A stretch of 64,000 nucleotides of DNA from Haemophilus_D parainfluenzae_AH (GCA_018381885.1 JAGZRA010000002.1:1-64000); one strand, 5' to 3'; positions 8,821 to 17,870 are shown, counted from the first letter of the stretch. The notes: generated by a model not told the origin, from the letters alone. Translations and numbers: made by a program.

Positions 8821-11076
8821 TTATGAGTTGTGTTCAGGTTCAACCACCACAATGTCAACATTACTATGTAATCCACGTGGTAATTGGGAGCCTTTTCTGC
8901 CACGTTCAGCACGGAATTTTTGCAGTTCTTCCGGTTTTAGAGTAATTTTTCGTTTACCGGAATGGAACTCAAGGCTGGCTTGCTCTGAAATTAAGAACAA
9001 TTTCACCAATAATTCTGACCGCGCTTTTGCATTCGCTGTTGGAATACTGATGATTTTGTTGCCTTTCCCTTTTGATAATGCCGGTAAATCCCGTACCGGA
9101 AAAATCAGCATTCGACCCGCTGAAGTGAGGGACACAAGAAGTGAGGTCGACTCGGAAAGTGTCTCAGGTTTCAAGACTTTCGCATTTTCTGGCAAAGAAA
9201 TCAAGGCTTTTCCTGCTTTATTACGTGCAATTAAATCTTCAAATTTGCAAATAAAACCATATCCTGCATCTGATGCCATCAATAATTCTTGTTTTTCAGT
9301 TTCCATAATAACCTGTTCAATGGTCGCACCTGCCGGTAATGTAAGTTTACCGGTGAGCGGTTCACCTTGTGAACGCGCAGAAGGCAAGCTTAATGGATCT
9401 AAAGCATAGCTACGACCAGTACTATCAATAAAGATTACGGGTTGATTGCTTTTACCACAAGCGTGCGCCAGATATTTATCGCCTGCTTTGTAGCTTAATC
9501 CTTCCGGATCAATATCATGACCTTTCGCACAGCGTACCCAGCCCATTTCAGATAAGATAACGGTAACAGGTTCTGCTGGCGTCATTTCACTTTCAGAAAT
9601 GGCTTTTGCTTCTTCACGTTCAACTAATTGAGACATTCTAGGGCTGGCGTATTTTTTTGCATCTTCTTGAATTTCTTTTTTGATCAAAGTATTTAAGCGA
9701 CGCTCAGATCCTAAAATTAACTCTAAATTTGACCGCTCTTCTTCGAGTTTATCTTTTTCAGCTTGTAATTGATGTTCTTCTAATTTAGCTAAATGGCGTA
9801 AACGTAAGTTTAAAATGGCTTCTGCTTGTTCATCACTTAAGTTAAAGCGAGCCATTAAAACTTGTTTTGGTTCATCTTCAGTACGAATAATCTCAATCAC
9901 TTCGTCAATATTGAGAAAGGCAATCATCAAACCATCTAAAATATGTAAACGAGAGAGTACCTTATCTAAACGATGCTGTAAGCGACGTGTTACTGTTGTG
10001 CGACGGAATGTCAGCCACTCAGTGAGAACTTGAAGTAAGCCTTTTACGGCTGGTTTATGATCAAGCCCGATCATATTCATATTCACACGATAGCTTTTTT
10101 CAAGATCAGTCGTCGCAAATAAATGCGCCATCAAGGCATCTGTGTCAACGCGATTTGAACGTGGTACAAGCACGATACGCACAGGATTTTCGTAATCTGC
10201 TTCATCACGAATATCTTCCACCATTGGCAATTTTTTCGCGGTCATTTGCTCAGCAATTTGTGCAATGATTTTTGATGGTGAAGATTGATGAGGAAGTGCG
10301 CTAATGATGATTTCACCATCTTCTTTATGCCATGTTGCACGCATCTTGATGGATCCACGACCAGTTTCGTACATTTTACGAATATCATCTTTTGGTGAAA
10401 TAATTTCCGCTTCAGTTGGGAAATCAGGGCCTTGAATGATATTGAGTACATCATCTAATCCTGCTTTGGGATTATCTAATAGCATCACAGCTGCATCTGC
10501 TACTTCATTAATATTGTGTGGAGGAATATCTGTTGCCATTCCGACGGCAATCCCAGTGGTACCGTTCAAAAGAATATGAGGTAAACGTGCAGGCAAATAT
10601 TGTGGTTCTTCTAAGGTGCCATCAAAGTTTGGTTGGAAATCAACAGTGCCTTGACCTAATTCAGTTAATAGAATTTCAGAAATTTTGGACAGGCGAGATT
10701 CTGTATAACGCATTGCCGCGAATGATTTAGGATCATCTGGCGCCCCCCAGTTTCCTTGACCATCTACCAAAGGATAGCGATAAGAAAAGGGTTGTGCCAT
10801 TAATACCATGGCTTCATAGCAAGCGGAGTCACCATGTGGATGGAATTTACCTAACACATCACCGACGGTACGTGCGGATTTTTTAAATTTTGCCGCGGCA
10901 TTTAAACCCAGTTCAGACATCGCATAGACAATACGGCGTTGGACGGGCTTTAAGCCATCGCCAATAAAAGGCAATGCACGATCCATGATGACGTACATTG
11001 AATAATTAAGATAAGCCTTTTCTGTAAAGGTGCGAAGTGGCATCTGCTCAATGCCTTCGTAATTAATATTGCTCAT
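8821..11076 (-). CDS. parC: DNA topoisomerase IV subunit A
   Basis: DNA cleavage and rejoining subunit of topoisomerase IV, which unlinks daughter chromosomes. The 751-residue product begins with the conserved winged-helix/tower region. The active-site tyrosine is Tyr124 (AMRYTESRLS). The quinolone-resistance region reads HGDSACYEAM with Ser84 and Glu88, the residues expected in a susceptible enzyme. The C-terminal half has the degenerate beta-pinwheel blades. It lies 11 bases after nirK, which separates it from its partner parE. Confidence 0.97.
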   Translation of the reverse strand: MSNINYEGIEQMPLRTFTEKAYLNYSMYVIMDRALPFIGDGLKPVQRRIVYAMSELGLNAAAKFKKSARTVGDVLGKFHPHGDSACYEAMVLMAQPFSYRYPLVDGQGNWGAPDDPKSFAAMRYTESRLSKISEILLTELGQGTVDFQPNFDGTLEEPQYLPARLPHILLNGTTGIAVGMATDIPPHNINEVADAAVMLLDNPKAGLDDVLNIIQGPDFPTEAEIISPKDDIRKMYETGRGSIKMRATWHKEDGEIIISALPHQSSPSKIIAQIAEQMTAKKLPMVEDIRDEADYENPVRIVLVPRSNRVDTDALMAHLFATTDLEKSYRVNMNMIGLDHKPAVKGLLQVLTEWLTFRRTTVTRRLQHRLDKVLSRLHILDGLMIAFLNIDEVIEIIRTEDEPKQVLMARFNLSDEQAEAILNLRLRHLAKLEEHQLQAEKDKLEEERSNLELILGSERRLNTLIKKEIQEDAKKYASPRMSQLVEREEAKAISESEMTPAEPVTVILSEMGWVRCAKGHDIDPEGLSYKAGDKYLAHACGKSNQPVIFIDSTGRSYALDPLSLPSARSQGEPLTGKLTLPAGATIEQVIMETEKQELLMASDAGYGFICKFEDLIARNKAGKALISLPENAKVLKPETLSESTSLLVSLTSAGRMLIFPVRDLPALSKGKGNKIISIPTANAKARSELLVKLFLISEQASLEFHSGKRKITLKPEELQKFRAERGRKGSQLPRGLHSNVDIVVVEPEHNS

Positions 11077-11087
11077 ATTCTTCTAAT

Positions 11088-12281
11088 CTATTTTCTGGTT
11101 GCACCGGAATTCCCATCAGATTGTTCGTGATGAGAATGTCCCATATCCATTCCTTTATGACTGTCAATTTCGTAAGGAACAGGTTGTGGTTTTTGTGGAT
11201 TGGCTTCTTTAAAGGCTTCATCTTTTAATTTACCAGAATAAATATTCGGATTTTTTTCGCCTTCTACCACTATTTGTCCCATTGTACCTTTATTTACAGC
11301 ACGGAAAATGGAGTGATCCATAAAGACATAAGTGCCAGGTACATCAATTCGTGTTTCCACCATGGTGGCACTGCCGGATGGAATCAGGGTAGTTTGAACA
11401 TTGTGATTAACAAGTGTGCCGCCTTCTACATATACATTGTCAAATACTGCACCAATTAAGTGGAAAGAAGAACATAAATTAGGCCCTGCATTTCCTACGA
11501 ATAGACGAATGGTTTCACCGGTTTTCGCTTTTAAGGCATTACCATCCATAGTTGCGCCGACTTTACCGTTAAAGAGCACATATTCAGGGCGCTCATCAAT
11601 GGCTTTTTGCATACTGAATGGTTGCAAGCCAGGATCGCCAAACTCGCCTTTGGTATAGAATTCACTTTGCATAATGTAAAATTCGCGATCCACTTTTGGT
11701 AAACCTTCTTTGGGCTCAACCAAAACTAAACCATACATCCCCTTGGCAAGGTGAATATCCACAGGCTGACTGCCACAGTGGTATAGATAAATCCCCGAAC
11801 GTAACGCTCTAAATTGGAAAGTTGATGTACGCGTTGGTGGCGTTTCACTTGCGATAGCACCCCCCATTGGCACAGCGGCAGCATGAAAATCGATACTGTG
11901 CGGCATCATTGAACTCGCTGAGTTGGAAAGTTGCACTTCCACCATGTCGCCTTCGCGCACACGAATAAACGGCGCAGGCACGCTCCCATTTAATGTCCAA
12001 AATTTAAATTGCACACCATCCATTAAATCCATAATTTGCTCAAGTGCGGTCAGTTTTACCACGACTTTTGCTGGATAGTTACGCTCAATCGGTTTTGGCA
12101 CATTTGGCGCGAGTGTTAATTCTGCTTCAATCTCTGGTAAGTTTTCAACCGCAGTTGTCGCGGTATTTGAGGCTTTTTCCTCCGCTTGAGCAGATGGAAT
12201 GAGGCTTAAACCAGCACCTAATGTAATCGTTGCTAGGCCTAGTGCACTGTTTTTAAAAAAATCTCGACGTTGTTCGTTCAT
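11088..12281 (-). CDS. nirK: Copper-containing nitrite reductase, AniA/NirK type
   Basis: Periplasmic enzyme predicted to reduce nitrite to nitric oxide. A Tat signal (RRDFFK at 5-10, hydrophobic stretch, cleavage near AQA at 31-33) precedes two cupredoxin domains. All expected ligands are present: type 1 copper His128, Cys169, His177 and Met182; type 2 copper His133, His168 and His323; catalytic Asp131 and His274. Much of the chain closely resembles Neisseria AniA, which is a lipoprotein rather than Tat-exported. The C-terminal tail is rich in His and Met (HKGMDMGHSHH). I start at the ATG at 12281, with GAGG 8 bases upstream, rather than an in-frame TTG at 12293. It sits between parE (16-base gap) and parC (11-base gap), so it is probably co-transcribed. 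An uptake sequence lies inside the gene. Confidence 0.9.
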   Translation of the reverse strand: MNEQRRDFFKNSALGLATITLGAGLSLIPSAQAEEKASNTATTAVENLPEIEAELTLAPNVPKPIERNYPAKVVVKLTALEQIMDLMDGVQFKFWTLNGSVPAPFIRVREGDMVEVQLSNSASSMMPHSIDFHAAAVPMGGAIASETPPTRTSTFQFRALRSGIYLYHCGSQPVDIHLAKGMYGLVLVEPKEGLPKVDREFYIMQSEFYTKGEFGDPGLQPFSMQKAIDERPEYVLFNGKVGATMDGNALKAKTGETIRLFVGNAGPNLCSSFHLIGAVFDNVYVEGGTLVNHNVQTTLIPSGSATMVETRIDVPGTYVFMDHSIFRAVNKGTMGQIVVEGEKNPNIYSGKLKDEAFKEANPQKPQPVPYEIDSHKGMDMGHSHHEQSDGNSGATRK

Positions 12282-12297
12282 GATTGACCTCAAATAA

Positions 12298-14196
12298 TTA
12301 AACGGTTAAATCCACTTGATCACCATTGGTTTGTAACCAATTTTTGCGATCTTCCGCTCGTTTTTTGGCAAGTAACATATCCATTAATTCTAATGTTTCC
12401 GCGCCTTGATCTTCGCCTAGTTCATAGGTTAATTGAACTAAACGGCGTGTATTCGGATCCATGGTGGTTTCACGTAGTTGTGATGGATCCATTTCACCCA
12501 AACCTTTGAAGCGTTGTACGTTTAAGGTACCTTTTTTACCTTTTAAGCGTTCTAAAATCGCTTCTTTTTCGTTTTCATCTAAGGCATAAAAGACTTCTTT
12601 ACCTAAGTCGATACGATAGAGTGGTGGCATCGCCACATAAACGTGTCCATCTTGTACTAATTTCGGGAAATGACGTAAAAAGAGTGCGCAAAGTAAGGTT
12701 GCAATATGCAAACCATCAGAGTCCGCATCAGCTAAAATACAGACCTTACCGTAACGGAGTTGAGATAAATCTTCATTATCAGGATCGATACCAAGCGCCA
12801 CTGCAATATCATGAATTTCCGTTGAGGCAAGCACTTGGTCACTGGCGACTTCCCAAGTATTTAAGATTTTTCCTCGTAACGGCAGGATCGCTTGATATTC
12901 ACGATCACGCGCCTGTTTGGCTGAGCCACCCGCAGAGTCACCTTCTACTAAGAATAATTCGGTTTTTTCTAAATTTTGTGATGCACAATCGGCTAATTTA
13001 CCAGGTAGAGCAGGACCACTCACTAACTTTTTACGTACGACTTTTTTAGCGGCATTTAAACGACGTTGTGCAGAGCTAATAGCCATTTCAGCTAAGCGAT
13101 CCGCATCTTGCACGTTTTGATTCAACCATAAACTGAAGGCATCTTTTAAAACACCCGCAACAAAGACCGCACTTTGACGGGAAGATAAGCGTTCTTTGGT
13201 TTGGCCGGCAAATTGGGCATCTTGCATTTTGAGTGAAAGAATGTAAGCACAGCGATCCCAAATATCGTCTGCGGTTAATTTCACGCCACGTGGTAATTTA
13301 TTGCGGAACTCACAATATTCAGTCATGGCATTGAGCAAACCTTGGCGAAGACCATTTACGTGTGTTCCGCCTTGTACCGTAGGAATCAAGTTTACATAGC
13401 TTTCTGCAATAAGCTCGCCACCTTCAGGTAACCATAATAATGCCCAGCTTACCGCTTCTGTGGAGCCTTTAAATTCACCGACAAATGGTTTTTCAGGCAA
13501 GGTTTCAAAACCATTTACCGCTTCAGTTAAGTAATCGGATAAACCATCTTGATAGCACCACACATCTTCGGTGTTATTCACTTTATCGACAAATTTAATT
13601 TCTAAGCCAGAACAAAGCACGGCTTTCGCACGTAATAAATGGCGTAAACGGCTGACAGAAAAATTCTTGCTATCGAAATATTTTGGATTCGGTTTGAAGT
13701 GAACGGTGGTGCCGGTTGTACGTCTGCCACAAGTCCCGATGACTTCTAATTCTTCTACTTTTGCGCCATTTTCAAAGGCAATTTTATACACTTCACCGTT
13801 ACGTTTAACTTGAATATCAACGCGTTCAGAAAGGGCATTGACGACTGAAATCCCCACCCCGTGTAAACCACCAGCAAATTCATAGTTTTTATTTGAGAAT
13901 TTACCGCCAGCGTGAAGTTTGGTTAAGATTACTTCGACACCCGAAACGCCTTCCGTTGGATGGATATCAACTGGCATCCCGCGACCATTATCAATGACTT
14001 CAAGTGATTGATCAGCGTGTAAAATTACTTCAACTTTAGTAGCAAAACCTGCAAGGGCTTCGTCCACACTGTTATCAATAACTTCTTGAGCAAGGTGATT
14101 TGGACGGGTGGTGTCCGTGTACATGCCGGGGCGAATTTGCACCGGTTCGAGATCTTTCAGAACCGTAATTTCTTGAGCAGAATAATTTGTAGTCAT
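12298..14196 (-). CDS. parE: DNA topoisomerase IV subunit B
   Basis: ATPase subunit of topoisomerase IV, partner of ParC. The 632-residue protein has the GHKL ATP site (EVIDNSVDEAL from residue 38; GRGMP near 71-75; GGLHGVG near 109-115), the transducer domain, and the TOPRIM domain with EGDSAGG at 418-424 and the metal-binding DADSD at 490-494. The C terminus carries QRFKGLGEM. In most relatives parC follows directly; here nirK intervenes. The gene is the first of the minus-strand unit parE-nirK-parC, with an uptake sequence in its upstream region (14222-14230). Confidence 0.97.
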   Translation of the reverse strand: MTTNYSAQEITVLKDLEPVQIRPGMYTDTTRPNHLAQEVIDNSVDEALAGFATKVEVILHADQSLEVIDNGRGMPVDIHPTEGVSGVEVILTKLHAGGKFSNKNYEFAGGLHGVGISVVNALSERVDIQVKRNGEVYKIAFENGAKVEELEVIGTCGRRTTGTTVHFKPNPKYFDSKNFSVSRLRHLLRAKAVLCSGLEIKFVDKVNNTEDVWCYQDGLSDYLTEAVNGFETLPEKPFVGEFKGSTEAVSWALLWLPEGGELIAESYVNLIPTVQGGTHVNGLRQGLLNAMTEYCEFRNKLPRGVKLTADDIWDRCAYILSLKMQDAQFAGQTKERLSSRQSAVFVAGVLKDAFSLWLNQNVQDADRLAEMAISSAQRRLNAAKKVVRKKLVSGPALPGKLADCASQNLEKTELFLVEGDSAGGSAKQARDREYQAILPLRGKILNTWEVASDQVLASTEIHDIAVALGIDPDNEDLSQLRYGKVCILADADSDGLHIATLLCALFLRHFPKLVQDGHVYVAMPPLYRIDLGKEVFYALDENEKEAILERLKGKKGTLNVQRFKGLGEMDPSQLRETTMDPNTRRLVQLTYELGEDQGAETLELMDMLLAKKRAEDRKNWLQTNGDQVDLTV

Positions 14197-14279
14197 TTTT
14201 AAAATTAGTACGTGAATTTTGACCGCACTTTGGGTTATTTGAATCTATTTAGTCTGTTATAGATTGAGTTATCTCGATA

Positions 14280-14957
14280 CTAAACTTTTGCTTTTGTTGC
14301 TAAATATTCCTGCAAGCCTTTATCTCTCAATTTGCAGCTCGGGCATTCTCCACAGCCACCTTCAACACCTTCATAGCAAGTGTGGGTATGCTGACGAACA
14401 TAATCTAACGCACCTAATTCATCAGCTAATGCCCAAGTTTGTGTTTTGGTGAGATACATTAGCGGTGTTTTTAAATTGAACGGATAATCCATGGCTAAAT
14501 TAAGGGTGACATTCATGGATTTGATAAATACATCGCGACAGTCCGGATAGCCACTGAAATCTGTTTCACAGACGCCTGTGATAATGTCATTAATACCTTG
14601 TCCTTTTGCGTAAATCGCCGCATATAATAAGAAGAGCGCATTTCGGCCATCTACAAAGGTATTAGGTAATTCACCGTTTTTTTGTTCAATATCTGCATTG
14701 GCATCCATTAAGGCATTATGGGTAATAGATTTGATGACGGATGTATCAATCAATGTTTGTTTTACGCCGAGATCTTTGGCGATCCAACGGGCTTTTTCTA
14801 ATTCAATGGCATGGCGCTGGCCGTATTGAAAGGTGACAGTTTCGACATTTTGCACGCCATATTCAGTAATGGCTTGAATTAAACAGGTTGTGGAATCTTG
14901 TCCACCAGAGAAGATCACAAGGGCTTTACGGTTGAGATTAGGATTTGAAATATTCAT
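14280..14957 (-). CDS. queC: 7-cyano-7-deazaguanine synthase QueC
   Basis: Converts 7-carboxy-7-deazaguanine to preQ0 with ATP and ammonia, in queuosine tRNA modification. The 225-residue product has the PP-loop SGGQDST at 17-23 and a C-terminal zinc site formed by Cys194, Cys202, Cys205 and Cys208. A preQ1-I riboswitch covers the leader, so expression is expected to fall when preQ1 is abundant. The ATG at 14957 lies 6 bases after the riboswitch tail. It is transcribed alone from a good sigma-70 promoter. Confidence 0.96.
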   Translation of the reverse strand: MNISNPNLNRKALVIFSGGQDSTTCLIQAITEYGVQNVETVTFQYGQRHAIELEKARWIAKDLGVKQTLIDTSVIKSITHNALMDANADIEQKNGELPNTFVDGRNALFLLYAAIYAKGQGINDIITGVCETDFSGYPDCRDVFIKSMNVTLNLAMDYPFNLKTPLMYLTKTQTWALADELGALDYVRQHTHTCYEGVEGGCGECPSCKLRDKGLQEYLATKAKV

Positions 14958-14963
14958 AGGATA

Positions 14964-14998
14964 CCTAGTTTTTTTATGTAGGAGGTTTGCGAACTACA
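14964..14998 (-). promoter_or_regulatory. preQ1-I riboswitch of queC
   Basis: On the minus strand the RNA forms a 5-bp P1 stem (UGUAG / CUACA, plus 14994-14998 and 14977-14981), a loop UUCGCAAACCUC, and an A-rich tail AUAAAAAAACUAGG. The loop CCU can pair with AGG of the tail to make the H-type pseudoknot typical of this class, similar to the Thermoanaerobacter version. The AGG at the end of the tail is also the ribosome binding site of queC, so ligand binding should block translation. Confidence 0.9.
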
Positions 14999-15017
14999 AG
15001 GTTAAAAATGAGGCGGT

Positions 15018-15046
15018 ATTGTAGAAGTCAAAGATAAATTTTGCAA
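15018..15046 (-). promoter_or_regulatory. Sigma-70 promoter of queC
   Basis: Minus-strand -35 TTGCAA (15046-15041) and -10 TACAAT (15023-15018) are separated by 17 bases. The start site would fall about 10-15 bases before the preQ1 riboswitch. Confidence 0.7.
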
Positions 15047-15086
15047 GAAAAGGACTAATTTAAGCAGGAAAAAACAGAGAAAATTG

Positions 15087-15095
15087 TGATACAAT
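15087..15095 (+). promoter_or_regulatory. Extended -10 promoter of the small lipoprotein gene
   Basis: TGATACAAT is a perfect TGn extension with a near-consensus -10. No clear -35 is seen at the expected distance. It lies 34 bases before the lipoprotein ATG and diverges from the queC promoter. Confidence 0.55.
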
Positions 15096-15128
15096 TTCGG
15101 TAAGCTAGTTTTAAAAAAGGTAAATACA

Positions 15129-15272
15129 ATGAAAAAATTAATTCTTATCGTTATTGGTGCATTAGTGATTTCAGCTTGCGCAAATAAAGACGTTTATTTT
15201 AATGGTTCGGAAGGATCGCATTCAGGCATGAAATTTGATAAAGACACTCGTCATTGGGGCGTTAATCAATAA
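15129..15272 (+). CDS. Small predicted lipoprotein (47 residues)
   Basis: The ORF encodes a lysine-start signal peptide, a hydrophobic run and a lipobox ending ISAC (Cys17), leaving a mature peptide of about 31 residues that is polar and rich in Gly, His and Asp (key part NGSEGSHSGMKFD). An AAGG ribosome binding site lies 8 bases upstream, an extended -10 promoter further up, and a terminator just after, so it looks like a genuine single-gene unit. I do not recognise the family and cannot assign a function. It is too short for many gene finders. Confidence 0.75.
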   Translation: MKKLILIVIGALVISACANKDVYFNGSEGSHSGMKFDKDTRHWGVNQ

Positions 15273-15287
15273 TTGTTTTGATAAAAG

Positions 15288-15317
15288 AAAAGCCATACAG
15301 TTGTATGGCTTTTTTAT
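15288..15317. terminator. Bidirectional terminator, lipoprotein gene and ribA
   Basis: The stem AGCCATAC / GTATGGCT is flanked by an A run on the left and a T run on the right, so it can end both the small lipoprotein transcript and the convergent ribA transcript. Confidence 0.9.
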
Positions 15318-15964
15318 TAAATCACTTCTTCTTGGCAATGTGGGCAAGTCATTAAATGTTCTTCATTATTGTGCACAATATAATGGCCCATTTTTTTTGC
15401 TTTAGTATCGAGATATTTCGTATTGTAACGGTTTTCACCTACATTCAATGGCACACGTTCTACGATATTAATACCTGCTTTTTTCATCGTTTCTACTTTT
15501 TGCGGGTTGTTTGTCATCAAGCGCACTTGCTTCACACCTAATAATTCAAACATATCGGCACACACATTAAAGTTACGTTCATCAGCTTTAAAGCCTAATG
15601 CAAGGTTGGCTTCAATGGTGTCCATGCCTTGATCTTGTAATGAATAAGCACGAATTTTATTAATTAGACCAATGCCTCGTCCTTCTTCACGATGATAGAT
15701 CAACACACCTCGACCCGCTTCGCTAATTTGACGTAGTGCGGCTGCAAGCTGGAAACCACAATCACATTTTAAACTGTGTAATGCATCACCCGTTAAGCAT
15801 TCTGAATGAATACGGGCGAGTACAGGCTCATCTTGGTTTGAAATATCACCCATCACTAAAGCGACATGTTCTTTTTTTGTATCGGGAAATTCAAATCCGA
15901 CCATTTTAAATATGCCATATTCGGTAGGCAAATTGGCTTGAGCAACCAATTGGATTTTTGACAT
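15317..15964 (-). CDS. ribA: GTP cyclohydrolase II
   Basis: First enzyme of riboflavin synthesis: opens GTP to 2,5-diamino-6-ribosylamino-pyrimidinone phosphate, with release of formate and pyrophosphate. The 215-residue protein carries the zinc triad Cys56, Cys67 and Cys69 (HSECLTGDALHSLKCDCG) and the REEGRGIGL motif near 92-100. Length is close to the 196 of E. coli RibA, with a C-terminal extension ending in HLMTCPHCQEE. That extension has a CPHC pair that could hold a metal; this is unassigned. It is divergent from pgpB with a 66-base gap. Confidence 0.96.
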   Translation of the reverse strand: MSKIQLVAQANLPTEYGIFKMVGFEFPDTKKEHVALVMGDISNQDEPVLARIHSECLTGDALHSLKCDCGFQLAAALRQISEAGRGVLIYHREEGRGIGLINKIRAYSLQDQGMDTIEANLALGFKADERNFNVCADMFELLGVKQVRLMTNNPQKVETMKKAGINIVERVPLNVGENRYNTKYLDTKAKKMGHYIVHNNEEHLMTCPHCQEEVI

Positions 15965-16030
15965 AACTTATCCTTTTTCAACTTTATTCTGCTAAAATGT
16001 GCACTTTATTTTTATTATCAAGAGGCAACA

Positions 16031-16756
16031 ATGTTTAAAAGGCTGTCATTATATACGTTATTCCTTTGTCTTGTACCATTTTTTGTTTGGGGTTTTACTT
16101 ATCATTGGCATGGAAACAACCAATTAATGGAATGGGATTATTGGCTTTATCTTTTAACGGAAACCGGTAGCGTACCTTATGCTTTAATTACCTGTGGTGT
16201 GTTTGCTTTGCTTTTCCGTTTTCTTTTTGAAAACCGTAAACAGTGGATTATGGGCGTGATTGTAATGGGTCTGTCGGTATTATCTACACAAGTAATTAAA
16301 ACAGGTTTAAAAACAGTTTTTGCCGAGCCACGTCCTTTTACCGTCTATTTAGCGGAAAAAACAGAAAGTACGACAGATGCCTTTTATCATCAAGATCGTT
16401 CAGAGCGTGCGAAATTAGTGGATAAATTTTATTCTACACAAGCGGATACGCCTGCCTGGTTAAAAGCGCATTATGAAGATGAAACAGGTTATTCTTTCCC
16501 ATCGGGTCATTCTATTTTTGCCGCCACTTGGCTGATGTTAGCCGTCGGGTTTAGCCAATTATTAGGCAATCGTTCTTTTAAAGCGGAATTACTCATTGGT
16601 GCCATGACCATCTGGGGCGTATTAATGTTGATTAGCCGCGTACGGCTTGGGATGCATTATCCTATCGATTTATTTGTGGCGATAATTTCGGCGTGGATTG
16701 TTCATTTGATTATTTTTGGTTTCTTGCAGAAGAAAGGCTTATTTAACAATAAATAG
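16031..16756 (+). CDS. pgpB: Phosphatidylglycerophosphatase B, PAP2 family
   Basis: Inner-membrane phosphatase expected to remove phosphate from phosphatidylglycerophosphate, undecaprenyl pyrophosphate and related lipids. The 241-residue protein has six hydrophobic segments and the three PAP2 motifs: K(x6)RP (KTVFAEPRP near 95-103), PSGH near 157, and SRVRLGMHYPID with the catalytic His near 205. The start ATG at 16031 has AGAGGC upstream. It is followed by a strong terminator. Confidence 0.93.
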   Translation: MFKRLSLYTLFLCLVPFFVWGFTYHWHGNNQLMEWDYWLYLLTETGSVPYALITCGVFALLFRFLFENRKQWIMGVIVMGLSVLSTQVIKTGLKTVFAEPRPFTVYLAEKTESTTDAFYHQDRSERAKLVDKFYSTQADTPAWLKAHYEDETGYSFPSGHSIFAATWLMLAVGFSQLLGNRSFKAELLIGAMTIWGVLMLISRVRLGMHYPIDLFVAIISAWIVHLIIFGFLQKKGLFNNK

Positions 16757-16760
16757 AATC

Positions 16761-16795
16761 AAAGACCGGTTTTAGTGATAAAGCCGGTCTTTTTA
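16761..16795 (+). terminator. Terminator of pgpB
   Basis: The stem AAAGACCGG / CCGGTCTTT with an 11-base loop and a short T run follows the pgpB stop by 4 bases. Confidence 0.88.
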
Positions 16796-16900
16796 TTGCT
16801 TGTAGAAAATATGATTTTTATCATGGATTTTCATTGCGATTTCAAGGACAATACAGCCCAGACATTCCAACAATTTTGACCGCTCTTTTGAGGAGACAAT

Positions 16901-17818
16901 ATGTATTACGGTATTGATATTGGTGGCACAAAGATTGAATTGGCTGCTTTTAATGAAAAATTAGAAAAACTTTATACCGAACGCGTGCCAACGCCACAAA
17001 CAGATTACCAAGATTGGTTACAGGCGATCAAAACGCTAGTCGAACGTGCTGATGCCCACTTTGGTGAAAAAGGCACAGTAGGTTTAGGCTTGCCTGGATT
17101 TGTTAATTTAACAACTGGGCTTGCTGAAGTGACGAATATTCGTGTTGCAGATAATAAGCCAATTTTAGCCGATCTTGAACGCGTTTTAGATCGTGAAGTG
17201 CGAGCTGAAAATGATGCAAATTGCTTTGCGCTTTCTGAAGCTTGGGACGAAGAGAATACCCAATATCCTTCCGTTTTAGGGCTGATTTTAGGCACTGGTT
17301 TTGGCGGTGGCTTTGTGATTAATGGCAAAATTCACTCAGGACAAGTAGGGATGGCAGGGGAGTTAGGGCATCTTCAATTAAATTATCATGCCTTAAAATT
17401 ATTGGGTTGGGATAAAGCCCCTATTTATCAATGTGGTTGTGGTAATCACGCTTGTTTGGATACGTATATTTCAGGTCGTGGCTTTGAAATGTTGTACCGT
17501 GATTTAAAAGGGAAAGAATTATCAGCCAAAGATATTATCGATCGTTTTTATGCGAAAGAGGAAAGTGCGGTTGATTTTGTTCGCATTTTTGTAGAGTTAG
17601 CGGCTATTTCTATCGGTAACATTATCACTGCATTTGATCCACATATGATTGTTCTTGGTGGTGGTTTATCGAATTTTGATTATCTCTATGAAGCGTTACC
17701 AAAAGCATTGCCACCTCATTTAATGCGTAGTGCAAAAGTGCCACCAATCAAAAAAGCAAAACATGGTGATTCTGGTGGAGTTCGTGGTGCTGCAGCATTA
17801 TTTTTAAAACGTGAATAG
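16901..17818 (+). CDS. nagK: N-acetyl-D-glucosamine kinase, ROK family
   Basis: Phosphorylates N-acetylglucosamine at C6 for amino-sugar recycling. The 305-residue protein (E. coli NagK has 303) starts with the phosphate loop DIGGTK at 5-10, has ENDANCF with the catalytic Asp near 105, GTGFGGG near 131-137, and the ROK zinc motif CGCGNHACLD near 178-187. The ATG has AGGAG 7 bases upstream. A variant uptake sequence (ACCGCTCTT) lies just before it. The next gene is a sodium/alanine symporter, the same pair as HI0182-HI0183 in H. influenzae as I recall. Confidence 0.92.
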   Translation: MYYGIDIGGTKIELAAFNEKLEKLYTERVPTPQTDYQDWLQAIKTLVERADAHFGEKGTVGLGLPGFVNLTTGLAEVTNIRVADNKPILADLERVLDREVRAENDANCFALSEAWDEENTQYPSVLGLILGTGFGGGFVINGKIHSGQVGMAGELGHLQLNYHALKLLGWDKAPIYQCGCGNHACLDTYISGRGFEMLYRDLKGKELSAKDIIDRFYAKEESAVDFVRIFVELAAISIGNIITAFDPHMIVLGGGLSNFDYLYEALPKALPPHLMRSAKVPPIKKAKHGDSGGVRGAAALFLKRE

Positions 17819-17870
17819 ATTTAATCTAAAAATACAGTAAAAATCTGAATAAATTTTGTGTTATAGGATA

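Noticed and set aside
8828..9409. 193-codon plus-strand ORF inside parC
   Set aside because: It lies antisense to a clear parC reading frame, has low-complexity Ser/Arg composition and no ribosome binding site or family match.
11088..12281. Annotation of the nirK gene as FtsP/SufI or a laccase-type multicopper oxidase
   Set aside because: The type 1 and type 2 ligands, the catalytic Asp131/His274 and the two-domain length match AniA/NirK, and the extra trinuclear-site HxH pairs of laccases are absent.
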